A DNA stretch of 64,000 nucleotides from Kluyveromyces lactis (lineage: Eukaryota > Ascomycota > Saccharomycetes > Saccharomycetales > Saccharomycetaceae): positions 868,001-932,000 of the forward strand of contig NC_006039.1 in assembly GCF_000002515.2 (NCBI RefSeq). The letters run 5' to 3'. A program made the translations under genes and the position numbers. Position 1 is the stretch's first letter, and every line of letters begins with the position of its first letter. The notes beneath the pieces are model-generated. The model was not told the origin of the DNA, searched no databases, and worked only from the letters and a program-made list of their open reading frames with translations. This document shows positions 9,101 through 18,389 of the stretch, one piece after another.

Positions 9101-9484
9101 TTTAAGTGTGTCGCAGTCTTTTCCAAAATATTATGAGTTTTATATAGTACGCTAGATAGTACGTACAGAACGCAATTTTTCTTCATTCAAACGCACGCTT
9201 CATTGCCAAGGATATGTTAGGCATCGCTAAAAGGGGGTAACGCGTTGTTCTGTTGAATAGGCTACTCTTTCTCAGTCCTTCATTGCTCAAGCCAATCAAC
9301 CTGTCATAATTCATTAAATGATTCATGGGAAGATCTATTGTGAAAAATTAGATTCTGTATAATGTATAAATTCAATACACCAAAACAAAAACAGCTCTGA
9401 AGGAAAAAAGTGTGATAACTTTACCATAGAAACCCTGGATTGTCTATATCAATTTCTATCATCTATACTGATTGTTTTGGAAGG
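9101..9484. other. intergenic region, cyclophilin to AIM24-like gene
   Basis: 384 bp with the cyclophilin 3' end and the promoter of the next gene. It contains an ACGCGT core near 9240, the hexamer bound by MBF, but with no other support. No RNA gene seen. Confidence 0.45.
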
Positions 9485-10324
9485 ATGTCTCTTTTAATTC
9501 CAGTGAGAAGGTTCTCCGGGAATGCGGTGTTACGGACAGCCATTACGAATTTGTCCGCCAGAAAACAAGGTACTGGAACGGGACCATTTGTGGAACTCCC
9601 AGATCTACAGCCATTGCATGACTCACTTCTGCTTCGGATACCAAGTTCCAGCTCTGTGGTAGGTAAGCTCAACAATATCACCGTTATTGATAGTTCAAAT
9701 GAGTTGAAGGACATAGAGCTTACGAAGCTGTTCGCTATCCAAAAACAAAAAGATACCGGATTCGTCACATTATCCACGGCCGATGAGCCTGTTAATCTGA
9801 TCTGTACCGCATCTACAAGGCTAAACAACGTCACAGTTATTAACCTTGATGATTATGAGCAAGGATGGACGGTCAATGATCCTCTGAATAATATACTTTG
9901 CTATTCCGGAGATGTGTCAATAAATGGAAATAAAATCGTAGGGAGAGGCATTTTTGCACTCAATGGACAAGGATCCAGTTGGCATATTATGTTGAAAGAA
10001 TCAGAACAAATAGTTGCACCAGCTACCTCCGTTTTAGGCTTTAGCTCAACTGTGTCCGTTAGCCCAGACAAGATTACCAGTCCTTTACATTTCACAATAC
10101 CAACTTTCTTTGCATTGCCAACAGGAGTAAGTACATGGATCCATTCCAATATTACTCCTAAATATGAAGCTTTGAGGTTTCAATATAATAAACTTTTCAG
10201 GAAAAACAAAATTACGGCTAGTTTACAAGGACCCGGCATAGTAATCTTACAGCATCAAAACACCAATTATTCAAGAAATATTCTATACACTGATGAAGCT
10301 TTATTAGAAGCTCTCAAAAAATAA
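9485..10324 (+). CDS. AIM24-like protein, probably mitochondrial
   Basis: 279 residues from the ATG at 9485. The frame is open 15 codons upstream without an ATG. The N-terminus (MSLLIPVRRFSGNAVLRTAI) is basic and lacks acidic residues, as in a mitochondrial presequence. The body resembles the AIM24 (TIM-like beta) family. A VTVINLDDYEQGWTVND block followed by ILCYSGDVSI and GRGIFALNGQGSSWHIML parallels the S. cerevisiae Aim24 segments built around LNLTGTKDW and the ILNGRG strand. Near the C-terminus, LQGPGIVILQHQ parallels its IKGPRTILIQTH. Aim24 helps shape the mitochondrial inner membrane and MICOS. This protein is about 115 residues shorter than S. cerevisiae Aim24 and its place in the synteny block is not conserved. 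It may be a moved orthologue or a divergent paralogue. Confidence 0.6.
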   Translation: MSLLIPVRRFSGNAVLRTAITNLSARKQGTGTGPFVELPDLQPLHDSLLLRIPSSSSVVGKLNNITVIDSSNELKDIELTKLFAIQKQKDTGFVTLSTADEPVNLICTASTRLNNVTVINLDDYEQGWTVNDPLNNILCYSGDVSINGNKIVGRGIFALNGQGSSWHIMLKESEQIVAPATSVLGFSSTVSVSPDKITSPLHFTIPTFFALPTGVSTWIHSNITPKYEALRFQYNKLFRKNKITASLQGPGIVILQHQNTNYSRNILYTDEALLEALKK

Positions 10325-10424
10325 TACAAGTAACGAGAAATTTAATGTACATTATATATCTAATAATAATGTAAATATAATACTGACAGTATACTTTGCG
10401 CTCTTACTCTAAAGTGAAGTAGCG

Positions 10425-11078
10425 CTATATATATCCACCGATTGAGAATCCAATAAATGAGCCTAAATACGCACCGACAATCAATGGTACTGGCCACGCT
10501 TGCCAGTCTCTATCCCAATCCAAAGGAATCACAAAGCAACTGATCCAGCATCCAATCACCACAGAAATGAAATATTTTTTGAAATAGCCCACTTTGAAGT
10601 TGCAATTGAATACATCGTATACTGCTGGATAAGTCAGAAAGCAGCAATGCAGAGCCAATAACCAGGATTCTTTCAGTAGTTCCACAAATGGGGCTCCAAA
10701 TAGCACTATTATAGCCAAACAAGGAATTGATAGAAGTAAACAAGCACCCAATGTGATGAAGACTAGCAGCCAATTGAGCCTTAATCTTTTCTTCCCATAG
10801 ATGGTATTCTTGTTGAAACGGAATATTAGATATATAACTTGAGTTGGAATCATGATGTACAGTAACGCTAAAAGATTAAAGTCCGTATATTTGAGAAACC
10901 AATATAATAACGCGAGTAAATGGAAGGGTATCAAAGTCCACGACTTTCTAACGTACACGGGAGGTGTATCATCATCGATATGTCCTTTTCTATGATTATT
11001 CAGGTTGGCATTTGTTAAGTTTTGATCATCAGAGAAAGAAACAGTTTTCTTGACCGTCTTGCGTTTCCTGTTATGCAT
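10425..11078 (-). CDS. GPI11: Gpi11 (PIG-F), GPI-anchor ethanolamine-phosphate transfer subunit
   Basis: 217 residues. A basic cytosolic N-terminus of about 45 residues precedes several membrane segments: near 48-65, 68-86, 102-128, 132-150 and 165-185, with a C-terminal Gly-rich segment. The C-terminal signature LDWDRDWQAWPVPLIVGAY (about residues 186-204) is diagnostic of the PIG-F/Gpi11 family. Gpi11 works in the ER membrane with Gpi7 and Gpi13 to add ethanolamine phosphate to the GPI precursor. S. cerevisiae GPI11 (YDR302W) is 219 residues and adjoins CFT1, as here. Confidence 0.94.
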   Translation of the reverse strand: MHNRKRKTVKKTVSFSDDQNLTNANLNNHRKGHIDDDTPPVYVRKSWTLIPFHLLALLYWFLKYTDFNLLALLYIMIPTQVIYLIFRFNKNTIYGKKRLRLNWLLVFITLGACLLLSIPCLAIIVLFGAPFVELLKESWLLALHCCFLTYPAVYDVFNCNFKVGYFKKYFISVVIGCWISCFVIPLDWDRDWQAWPVPLIVGAYLGSFIGFSIGGYI

Positions 11079-11402
11079 TGTATGATATATTTTTGTTCCT
11101 TAATGGTTTGAGTTGACTAAGGCCGGGTCTAATTGATGAGTGTTTATGATTTTACCTTTACTTTATTTATTACTTTCTTTTCGATTTCTTGCACTTTTCT
11201 GATATTTCCTGGTGCATTGGAAATTCATACCACATTTAAAACTTGATCAAAGTGACATTGGGAATTCACACATATTTAAGATAATCTAAGCACAAGTCGA
11301 GTATTTTTTGGGTTAAACCGGAGGTTGCATGCAATTACGAAATTTACTATAATATATTTTGTTACATGTACGTTACTCAATTTTAATTATCGTAACAGTG
11401 AT
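11079..11402. other. intergenic region between GPI11 promoter and CFT1 3' end
   Basis: 324 bp, AT-rich. It should contain the GPI11 promoter and the CFT1 terminator. No distinct element recognised. Confidence 0.45.
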
Positions 11403-14400
11403 TCAATTTGAGTTTGTTAGTGATCTTAGTGAAAATTCGATATCTATCAAGTCATGCCATAACTCAGTGCTGGCATGACGGCCAACCCTATTTTCTATGG
11501 TTGTCCTTTTAGTAATTGGTAAGTGTATGTATTTTTTTAAAACTTGAGAGTCAAGTGTTGGCCTTAAAGAATGACCTTTATGATAGTATTCGTTATCGAG
11601 CCTTTCCATTTTTGTATTGAAACCCGCCAACGGGATCTCATGGTCAAGCAGTTGTTGCTGAACTAGATAAAATCGTCTGTAACTAGCTTCATTTAAGGGA
11701 ATCATTCTGAATATAGACCCATCTGTTTGGCAGCCCAGTGCGATATAATTAGATGTTTTAGAACCAAACTCCACATGTTTTCTAACAAGTTTCATGTAGT
11801 TGTTGGTTGTGAACATATTAAAGGAGTTGCAATGAACCAGTCTTTGGCCAGATAGGGAATTGGCTTCATCTGGAGCATATCTTAGAACATGAAGGTGGTT
11901 TTGTCGATCAGTGACTATAAAATTGATATTCCCGTTGTTCACCAAAAACTCAAGGTTCATGACTTGAAATTTGGAGGTACTTTTACCCAATACAATCATT
12001 CGATATGGCTCTGCATCAAAACCTACAAAAGTGAATCCCTGCATTGAATCTCCTATTATCATCAAGTTAGAAAAACTCTTTGCATCGGTAATAAACACAG
12101 GCATATCCAAAAACGCTACGGGAACAGCAGAATTATCTTCTTGCATATCACGAACAAGCGCTTTTGAGCTCTGGCCGATCATAAATCTCCCACTTATTTC
12201 ACATACAGCATTCACAGATCCGCGAATTTCTTCTTCAAAGAGCTGTTTAAACTTGAAATTACTATCTGGTTTGCCTGGTTCGGCCACCACTTCTGTTATA
12301 TCCAGAACCAGTAAACAGCCAGTGCTAGGCTGATCTTCTTCTTTTACAAAAGAACTTCCGATAATGACCAGCTCCCGCTTTCTTCTAGTCTTTGAGTTCA
12401 ACTGAATGAGCATGGTTTTAATGTCGTTTACCATGGAATTCTCAGACAAGTCAAGCCGATCAATGATATTCCACGTGAGTGGATTGATCAAAAGAAGTCC
12501 AGATTTATACCCAGTACTATTTGGTTTGCTTGGATCGTAACCTACAAGGGGCTCACCATCTTCACTTAGAGCTTGATATTCGATGAATTTGGTATAGGAG
12601 ATGATATACATTCCGGTCCGTTCATGGTACGCAATATTTCCTAAAGTTTCAAATTCCTCAACAACATCTTCAATAATGATTTTTCTAAGAATCTGAGTAT
12701 TCCCATAATAACATTCAGGATCTAATTTCATTACTCTTGCATTTTTAATATTATCTACGCACATCACAGAGTTTTTACCCCACCTAGCCATTGTGACAAT
12801 AGGTATATTAGTCATCCGGAATATCCGACATACCGAATTATCTTCTTTGATTATGATATATGGTACTTGACCAGTAATAAATACTACTGAATATCCATTG
12901 TAGTTAGGGAAGTAATGAGCAACCCTTTCTATTTTATTAACTCCTTGAGGGTATGCATTGTTAGGAGCACCGGTAATTAGAGGATGGGATTTACATTTTA
13001 AGAGTTTACCGCTGTGCTTTGTCGACTTCTTGTACTGATAGATCTCCCCACCAAACGTAAGAATAGTTAGAAATTCTTCTTTCTTATGATGGCCCAATCT
13101 GTTTAACATGATTTGCTTTATTGATGGGTCCGGGTTCATTTCTTCAGGAATCTGATACGTACTTATAAAAAGCATGTCTTCTAGCTGATCGACACCATTT
13201 AACTGAAATATCCTGTCATTGTGCTTTTCGGTAAAGAAAATAACCTGATTGTCGCCCGTTACAAATGTGAAGAGAAGCTGTTCTTGTGAAGAGTTTTCCA
13301 ATCCATGTAGGAATTTGTTGCAAATGTTACTCTTGAAAATGGAACCAGATGTGATGATAATTTCATTGAGAGCCTCTGGAAGCTTAAATTTGATGAATTT
13401 TTTTTTATTTTTAGAGTCTAGTTGATAAATTTTGATGTTACCTCTAGCATCCGTGAATAGAATATATGGATCAATAATACACGCATGAACAATTTCGATA
13501 TCAATAGTTAATCTTGCTAACCTCTTAAAGTCAACATCAAATAGATATAATCCTCCTGAAGTTACCTGTAAAATACGTTTATCGTCGTCCATAGTTTCCA
13601 TGCCGATGGTTCTGCTGTCTTTTCTAAAATCTTGCGCCCTAAAAGGTTCAAAATTTCTATCAATCTGATATACATCACTTTTCTCTTTATCAGCGTCTGT
13701 AGTCACAAGATACTTGTCTTTTCCCTTTATTTTCAAATTCCAGATACGGGTCGCACTTGTGAATTTTAAGGCTTGTTCTATGTGGGGCTGGACAGTGGAA
13801 TGCAATGCAGTGAGGTGAGATCCCCTCCCAACTCCAGATGTAGCTACAATTGAGAATTCATCTTTGTTAGGATTGGGAAGTCTCTGAATAGTTGGTTCAA
13901 CAGATGCGACCTTACCAATAGTAAGAGATGTTAGAGGACCGATATTGAAAATGGAGTCCAACAATGATATATCGAAAGGCTCTTGTGTTTCGACGATTCT
14001 GGTGTGAGTATTATTTTGAGACTCTCCATAAAGTGCACTGTATTCATCGTCATCGTCATCAACAGTTTCAACAAGTTGTCGTTTTGCTGCAAATGCCACT
14101 TTCAAGTTTTTAAGTTGCAGAAACATTGCATCACCTGAGAGAAAACCTATAAGAACTCTGCCAGTTTCTAAGTTGAGATCACCACATACCGACAACGGCA
14201 ATCTTGAATTTTTGAAGATCTCGTTAACAATCGGTACTTGTACACAGTCAAATTTGGTAAGTAGATTACCCTCTGATTCTGTAATAATGTTGTACATCCT
14301 GCAGTTTTCATCTATCAAAATAAGCAAATCATGTCTTTTCAAAGCTTTATAGAAATATATTGAACTCTTTGATAGAAAGATATTCATGTCAGAATTATCA

Positions 14401-15305
14401 GTTATCCTTGTATTGATTGAAGACGTTGCAAATGTGTTCAATCGTATGCACGATTGTAGTGCACCAGATGCACTGATATATAATAATTCATTGACACCAA
14501 TCAACACATATCCCCTCTTCAGTGGAACCAAGGTGTGCAGGTCGTTCGGAAGATCTGCAAGCTCAGCAATCACGGTGGTTTTTTCATCTTCGACATCTAA
14601 ACTCAAAACCATGTACCTCATAGTATTTCCAAGTACTTTTTCATTTCCACACCACGCAAGTACCGGTTGATATAATATTCCCACAGTTGGCTTGCTGAAA
14701 TTATTTAACCATTTTATATCATAGACATGCTTGAGACTCTTGTGAAGGCTAGAAATTGGCATTATTATACTATCGGATGTGATTCCTTGGTTCCTTTTTA
14801 AGCGTTTAGCCATTGGCTCTTTTATTCCGTTCTCATCCTCATCAATTTCCATATCTTCTGTGTTCAGTTTCAATGGCAATATAGCTAAAACATCTTCATT
14901 AAAAACCAGAAGACATCTAAACAATGGATCCACTGCCATAATGGACTCCGTCTTCAAAGAAGAAGTGCTTAAATTGACAAATTTGTCGTGATAATAATGC
15001 AGACTTAGTGTTTCAAGACTCTCTGCCACTGGGTCAAACCTTACCAACGATACTTTGGATTTCGACGAAAGTATTGCAAGCATCTTAAGAGGCGATCCAA
15101 TTTGGGGCAGTAATTGCATATCTATGATTTTACCTGCTAGTTTCCATTCATATGCAAGTACAAGCTTTTGTGCTCGCGAGACCCTGAATACAGAGAGAAC
15201 ATTGGTTCTTGCAACAACGTATTCTTCCCTTTCCGCTGACGTAAAATTCCCATGTAAGCATTTATTAACCACAGTGGGTTGCAATATCTCGTCAAAAACG
15301 TTCAT
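11403..15305 (-). CDS. CFT1: Cft1, cleavage and polyadenylation factor large subunit (CPSF160 homologue)
   Basis: 1300 residues, close to the 1357 of S. cerevisiae Cft1. The protein is beta-strand rich, as expected for the three seven-bladed propellers of the CPSF160/DDB1 fold. The final third carries the CPSF-A region: PLVGYDPSKPNSTGYKSGLL, then IDRLDLSENSMVNDIKTML, then HEIPLAGFNTKMERLDNEY. There is an acidic VDDDDDEY stretch near residue 425. Cft1 scaffolds the polymerase module of the CPF complex in the nucleus and helps recognise pre-mRNA 3' ends. It is followed upstream by a divergent PRO1, as in S. cerevisiae (YDR301W/YDR300C). Confidence 0.95.
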   Translation of the reverse strand: MNVFDEILQPTVVNKCLHGNFTSAEREEYVVARTNVLSVFRVSRAQKLVLAYEWKLAGKIIDMQLLPQIGSPLKMLAILSSKSKVSLVRFDPVAESLETLSLHYYHDKFVNLSTSSLKTESIMAVDPLFRCLLVFNEDVLAILPLKLNTEDMEIDEDENGIKEPMAKRLKRNQGITSDSIIMPISSLHKSLKHVYDIKWLNNFSKPTVGILYQPVLAWCGNEKVLGNTMRYMVLSLDVEDEKTTVIAELADLPNDLHTLVPLKRGYVLIGVNELLYISASGALQSCIRLNTFATSSINTRITDNSDMNIFLSKSSIYFYKALKRHDLLILIDENCRMYNIITESEGNLLTKFDCVQVPIVNEIFKNSRLPLSVCGDLNLETGRVLIGFLSGDAMFLQLKNLKVAFAAKRQLVETVDDDDDEYSALYGESQNNTHTRIVETQEPFDISLLDSIFNIGPLTSLTIGKVASVEPTIQRLPNPNKDEFSIVATSGVGRGSHLTALHSTVQPHIEQALKFTSATRIWNLKIKGKDKYLVTTDADKEKSDVYQIDRNFEPFRAQDFRKDSRTIGMETMDDDKRILQVTSGGLYLFDVDFKRLARLTIDIEIVHACIIDPYILFTDARGNIKIYQLDSKNKKKFIKFKLPEALNEIIITSGSIFKSNICNKFLHGLENSSQEQLLFTFVTGDNQVIFFTEKHNDRIFQLNGVDQLEDMLFISTYQIPEEMNPDPSIKQIMLNRLGHHKKEEFLTILTFGGEIYQYKKSTKHSGKLLKCKSHPLITGAPNNAYPQGVNKIERVAHYFPNYNGYSVVFITGQVPYIIIKEDNSVCRIFRMTNIPIVTMARWGKNSVMCVDNIKNARVMKLDPECYYGNTQILRKIIIEDVVEEFETLGNIAYHERTGMYIISYTKFIEYQALSEDGEPLVGYDPSKPNSTGYKSGLLLINPLTWNIIDRLDLSENSMVNDIKTMLIQLNSKTRRKRELVIIGSSFVKEEDQPSTGCLLVLDITEVVAEPGKPDSNFKFKQLFEEEIRGSVNAVCEISGRFMIGQSSKALVRDMQEDNSAVPVAFLDMPVFITDAKSFSNLMIIGDSMQGFTFVGFDAEPYRMIVLGKSTSKFQVMNLEFLVNNGNINFIVTDRQNHLHVLRYAPDEANSLSGQRLVHCNSFNMFTTNNYMKLVRKHVEFGSKTSNYIALGCQTDGSIFRMIPLNEASYRRFYLVQQQLLDHEIPLAGFNTKMERLDNEYYHKGHSLRPTLDSQVLKKYIHLPITKRTTIENRVGRHASTELWHDLIDIEFSLRSLTNSN

Positions 15306-15643
15306 TTATTATCTATCCCCGATATTTAAACGTTTCAGATTCAGGTGTGACTGAAGAGTGCTAGTATGCCCACCTACGCTCGTCTGTTTCCAGTGTTCTT
15401 AGTAATGATAGTTACCTATATTTTGAAGAACCGGTGAATATTTAAAAATTCACAGAAACTGAAAGTAAATGTTTCGATGACATCTGCAGACCATTTGAAA
15501 AGATGAATAACTGCATCTGCAAAACAGATATAAACATAGTGTACTGTCTGTGAGCAGCAGCTATTAGTCAATCTGGCCTGAAATTTCTGTAACCAAAGGT
15601 TTCTACGGACCGCGAGAAGAAGAACGTTTTCCAACAAGTTCAG
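15306..15643. other. divergent promoter region, CFT1 / PRO1
   Basis: 338 bp. I looked for Gcn4 sites because PRO1 makes an amino-acid precursor, and found no TGACTC. A short GCATCTGCA-like direct repeat occurs near 15480-15520. Confidence 0.45.
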
Positions 15644-16900
15644 ATGGTAAAGCAGTTCGTCATAGTCATAAAATTGGGATCTTCATCACTAGTTGATGAA
15701 GAGACCAAAGAACCAAAACTTTCTATCATGTCATTGATTGTGGAGACTGTGGTAAAGTTACGCAGAAGAGGACACAAAGTTATCATTGTATCTAGTGGAG
15801 GTATCGCCGTCGGATTGAAAACGATGAATATGAAGGGAAGGCCAAAGAAACTATCCAAGGTGCAAGCAATCGCAGCTGTGGGCCAAGGCAGATTAATTGG
15901 GAGGTGGGATTCCTTGTTCTCTGAATTTGATCAGAGAATTGCTCAAATCCTAATTACTCGAAATGACATTGTTGATTGGACTCAGTATAAGAATGCACAG
16001 AATACTATTAGTGAATTACTTTCCATGGGAGTAGTGCCAATCGTTAATGAGAATGACACTTTATCTGTGAGCGAAATCAAATTTGGTGATAATGATACAT
16101 TATCAGCTATCACAGCAGCGTTGACTGGTGCTGATTATCTATTTTTATTGACAGATGTTGACTGTTTATACACTGATAATCCAAGAGCAAATCCCGATGC
16201 AAAACCTATCTTGGTTGTTCCAGATATATCACAAGGATTGCCAGGTGTGAACACAGACGGTGGATCTGGATCAGATGTTGGAACTGGTGGTATGAAGACT
16301 AAGCTTATTGCGGCAGAATTAGCAACCAATGCTGGTGTCCATACCATCATTATGAAGAGCGACACTCCAGAAAACATTTCCAAAATTGTTCTCTACATGC
16401 AGGAAAGGGACGATGGCGTGAATGAACTTACACAAGATTTGGCTGACCTACAACTCACTGAGATGCAAAGTTTAGTTAATAATCATGTTCCTCTTCATAC
16501 TAGGTTTATTGCCAATAGTAATCATCATCACTTGAAGAACAGACAATTCTGGATGCTTCATGGACTCGTCAGTCAAGGCGCTGTAATTATAGACATTGGT
16601 GCATACGAAGCGTTAACGAGGAAAAACAAAGCTGGTTTGTTACCTGCAGGCGTTATTGAAGTCCAAGGGAGCTTCCATGAACATGAATGTATAGATATAA
16701 AATTGGGAGTCAGGGATTCAGATGGAAATTTGGATAAATCCGTTGCACTGAAAACAGTAGGTAGGGCTCGTTGCAACTATACAAGCACAGAGTTATCAAA
16801 AATTAAAGGTCTGCAAAGTGATCAGATTGAAGATATTCTAGGCTATGCTGATAGTGAATACGTAGCTCATAGGGAAAATTTAGCATTCCCTCCTCATTAA
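15644..16900 (+). CDS. PRO1: Pro1, glutamate 5-kinase
   Basis: 418 residues. An amino-acid-kinase domain occupies roughly residues 5-270, with [22 protein letters not shown] and FGDNDTLSA substrate-binding blocks and the [14 protein letters not shown] and GTGGMKTKL motifs. A PUA domain follows at about 290-390 ([23 protein letters not shown]...LLPAGV). The enzyme phosphorylates L-glutamate to gamma-glutamyl phosphate, the first step of proline synthesis, and is normally feedback-inhibited by proline. S. cerevisiae has PRO1 (YDR300C, 428 residues) plus a divergent duplicate, YHR033W. The single gene here corresponds to their ancestor. Confidence 0.96.
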   Translation: MVKQFVIVIKLGSSSLVDEETKEPKLSIMSLIVETVVKLRRRGHKVIIVSSGGIAVGLKTMNMKGRPKKLSKVQAIAAVGQGRLIGRWDSLFSEFDQRIAQILITRNDIVDWTQYKNAQNTISELLSMGVVPIVNENDTLSVSEIKFGDNDTLSAITAALTGADYLFLLTDVDCLYTDNPRANPDAKPILVVPDISQGLPGVNTDGGSGSDVGTGGMKTKLIAAELATNAGVHTIIMKSDTPENISKIVLYMQERDDGVNELTQDLADLQLTEMQSLVNNHVPLHTRFIANSNHHHLKNRQFWMLHGLVSQGAVIIDIGAYEALTRKNKAGLLPAGVIEVQGSFHEHECIDIKLGVRDSDGNLDKSVALKTVGRARCNYTSTELSKIKGLQSDQIEDILGYADSEYVAHRENLAFPPH

Positions 16901-17030
16901 CCTAAAGTGAATGAAAATATACTTTACATGTTACGTTTAACTCTCATACACGTAGCCCTTTAATAAAAGCATATATAGATAATCGAACATCTTGCATCAA
17001 TTTATATATATATACGGCCATATTGAGATT

Positions 17031-18032
17031 TTATAAAAATATTATTAATCTGCGCTCAGGCTTCACAAAGAAACACTCTAATTTTGGAGGATTATTAAAT
17101 ATATCAGGTAATGGAACCTTGAGTTTCTTCTCGGGATAAATACCTAGATTAGTATTCTTTATGATGAGTTTATTACTTTTAGCATCATATTTGATATTGT
17201 AATCAAGACTAGAGTTAAGCTCCGAGGTCACTTCTATCTTTAAGAGAAACTCTGAGGTGTCTTTGGGTTTGCCCATACTAAGTTCATATGATATACTTTT
17301 TTTTTGTATTTCTTCAACCTTGGGTTTCTTGGTTTCATGCAGTGAAAGATCCTCGATTTCCTCTATTAAAGGTTTTCTACGGGAAGATTGGTCGATAGGA
17401 ATTAATGGCGGCAGTTCACCCGTCGAAGGTTCGTCTTCTGCAAGAAAGTCTCGCCTCTTTTCGATAATACTAACAGGTTCTTTTTGTTCCCTATTTACCA
17501 AATCATTGATGGTTTCTTCATAATTCTCTGTTAGGTCTTCTCGCAGTATTTCTAGTTCAGGTATAGTATCACCTTTCTTCTTCAGCTTAGGGAAACTTAT
17601 ATTATCCCTTGATATTTCGAGCTCCGCTCGCAATTCACAGGATTCTAAGCACCATTCAACTACGATTTCTCTTAGTTGTAAATCATGCTGGATCCATGAA
17701 ACGCATTTGGTGTTTATACAACAATCGCTCACGTAGCAGACGTTGCCCTTTTTGTCAACATCCTCCCTTATTGAGGAGGTTACGATTGGTATTTCCCATT
17801 GGTTGTTGATTATTAGGGGATATACTATGGCGGGGTTGAAATCGATTTCAGGTAAGGGTATCTGGTCATTATGGCAAATGTTGATGAATATCTTTGCATT
17901 GCTTGATAGCGATGTAGTACCAGGGTTTATTACCTTAGATTTTACGACAAAACATGGTTCTGGGCTTATTCTTATAACGTTGTTGGAGTTGTTCGAGCTG
18001 CTATCATTCAATGGTCGAAGAAGAAATGACAT
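17031..18032 (-). CDS. PIH1: Pih1, R2TP complex subunit
   Basis: 333 residues. The PIH domain covers the first half and includes INICHNDQIPLPEIDFNPAIVYPLII, WEIPIVTS and REDVDKKGNVCYVSDCCINTKC, all very like S. cerevisiae Pih1, then VEWCLESCELR. An acidic, Glu-rich linker (about 190-250) leads to a C-terminal CS-like beta domain. Pih1 joins Tah1, Rvb1 and Rvb2 in R2TP and, with Hsp90, assembles box C/D snoRNPs and other complexes. S. cerevisiae Pih1 (YHR034C) is 344 residues. The gene converges on PRO1, and the downstream gap is only about 130 bp. Confidence 0.94.
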   Translation of the reverse strand: MSFLLRPLNDSSSNNSNNVIRISPEPCFVVKSKVINPGTTSLSSNAKIFINICHNDQIPLPEIDFNPAIVYPLIINNQWEIPIVTSSIREDVDKKGNVCYVSDCCINTKCVSWIQHDLQLREIVVEWCLESCELRAELEISRDNISFPKLKKKGDTIPELEILREDLTENYEETINDLVNREQKEPVSIIEKRRDFLAEDEPSTGELPPLIPIDQSSRRKPLIEEIEDLSLHETKKPKVEEIQKKSISYELSMGKPKDTSEFLLKIEVTSELNSSLDYNIKYDAKSNKLIIKNTNLGIYPEKKLKVPLPDIFNNPPKLECFFVKPERRLIIFL

Positions 18033-18389
18033 TGCACCTAATTGACGGTATGTACTTTCTTATTCTTTTGTTTTTTTTGTTCCTATCGCAGTTATCTGCT
18101 AAGCGATAATATAGAATTTCACAATCAAATTCTTATTAGCGATTATCAAAACTAGTGCTTTTTCAACGTAGATAAGGATCAATTATATGTACACCAAGAC
18201 GAATAAAAGGTTCGTGTCATCGGAACGTGCTCGGTGGCCGTTCAATCCATACTGCCTGGCTCAATACAACATTTTGGGTATTAATACCTTTAATTCTGGA
18301 GATTAGTTTTTTTCATTCCACTGTTAATGGACATTCAAACTGGTTTTAAGATAAAGAAGGGCATTACAGGTTAGTTGAAACAACTAGAC
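18033..18389. other. divergent promoter region, PIH1 / ERC1
   Basis: 357 bp. A GC-rich island at 18221-18240 holds three CGG/CCG triplets (CGG at 18221 and 18232, CCG at 18238), an arrangement that zinc-cluster activators can bind. The rest is AT-rich. No RNA gene seen. Confidence 0.45.

Noticed and set aside
9463-9834. Antisense frame of 123 codons inside the AIM24-like gene
   Set aside because: It is the shadow of a real coding frame on the other strand, with no recognisable product.
18236-18262. GTTCAATCC resembling a tRNA B box
   Set aside because: No A box at the right distance and no cloverleaf stems.
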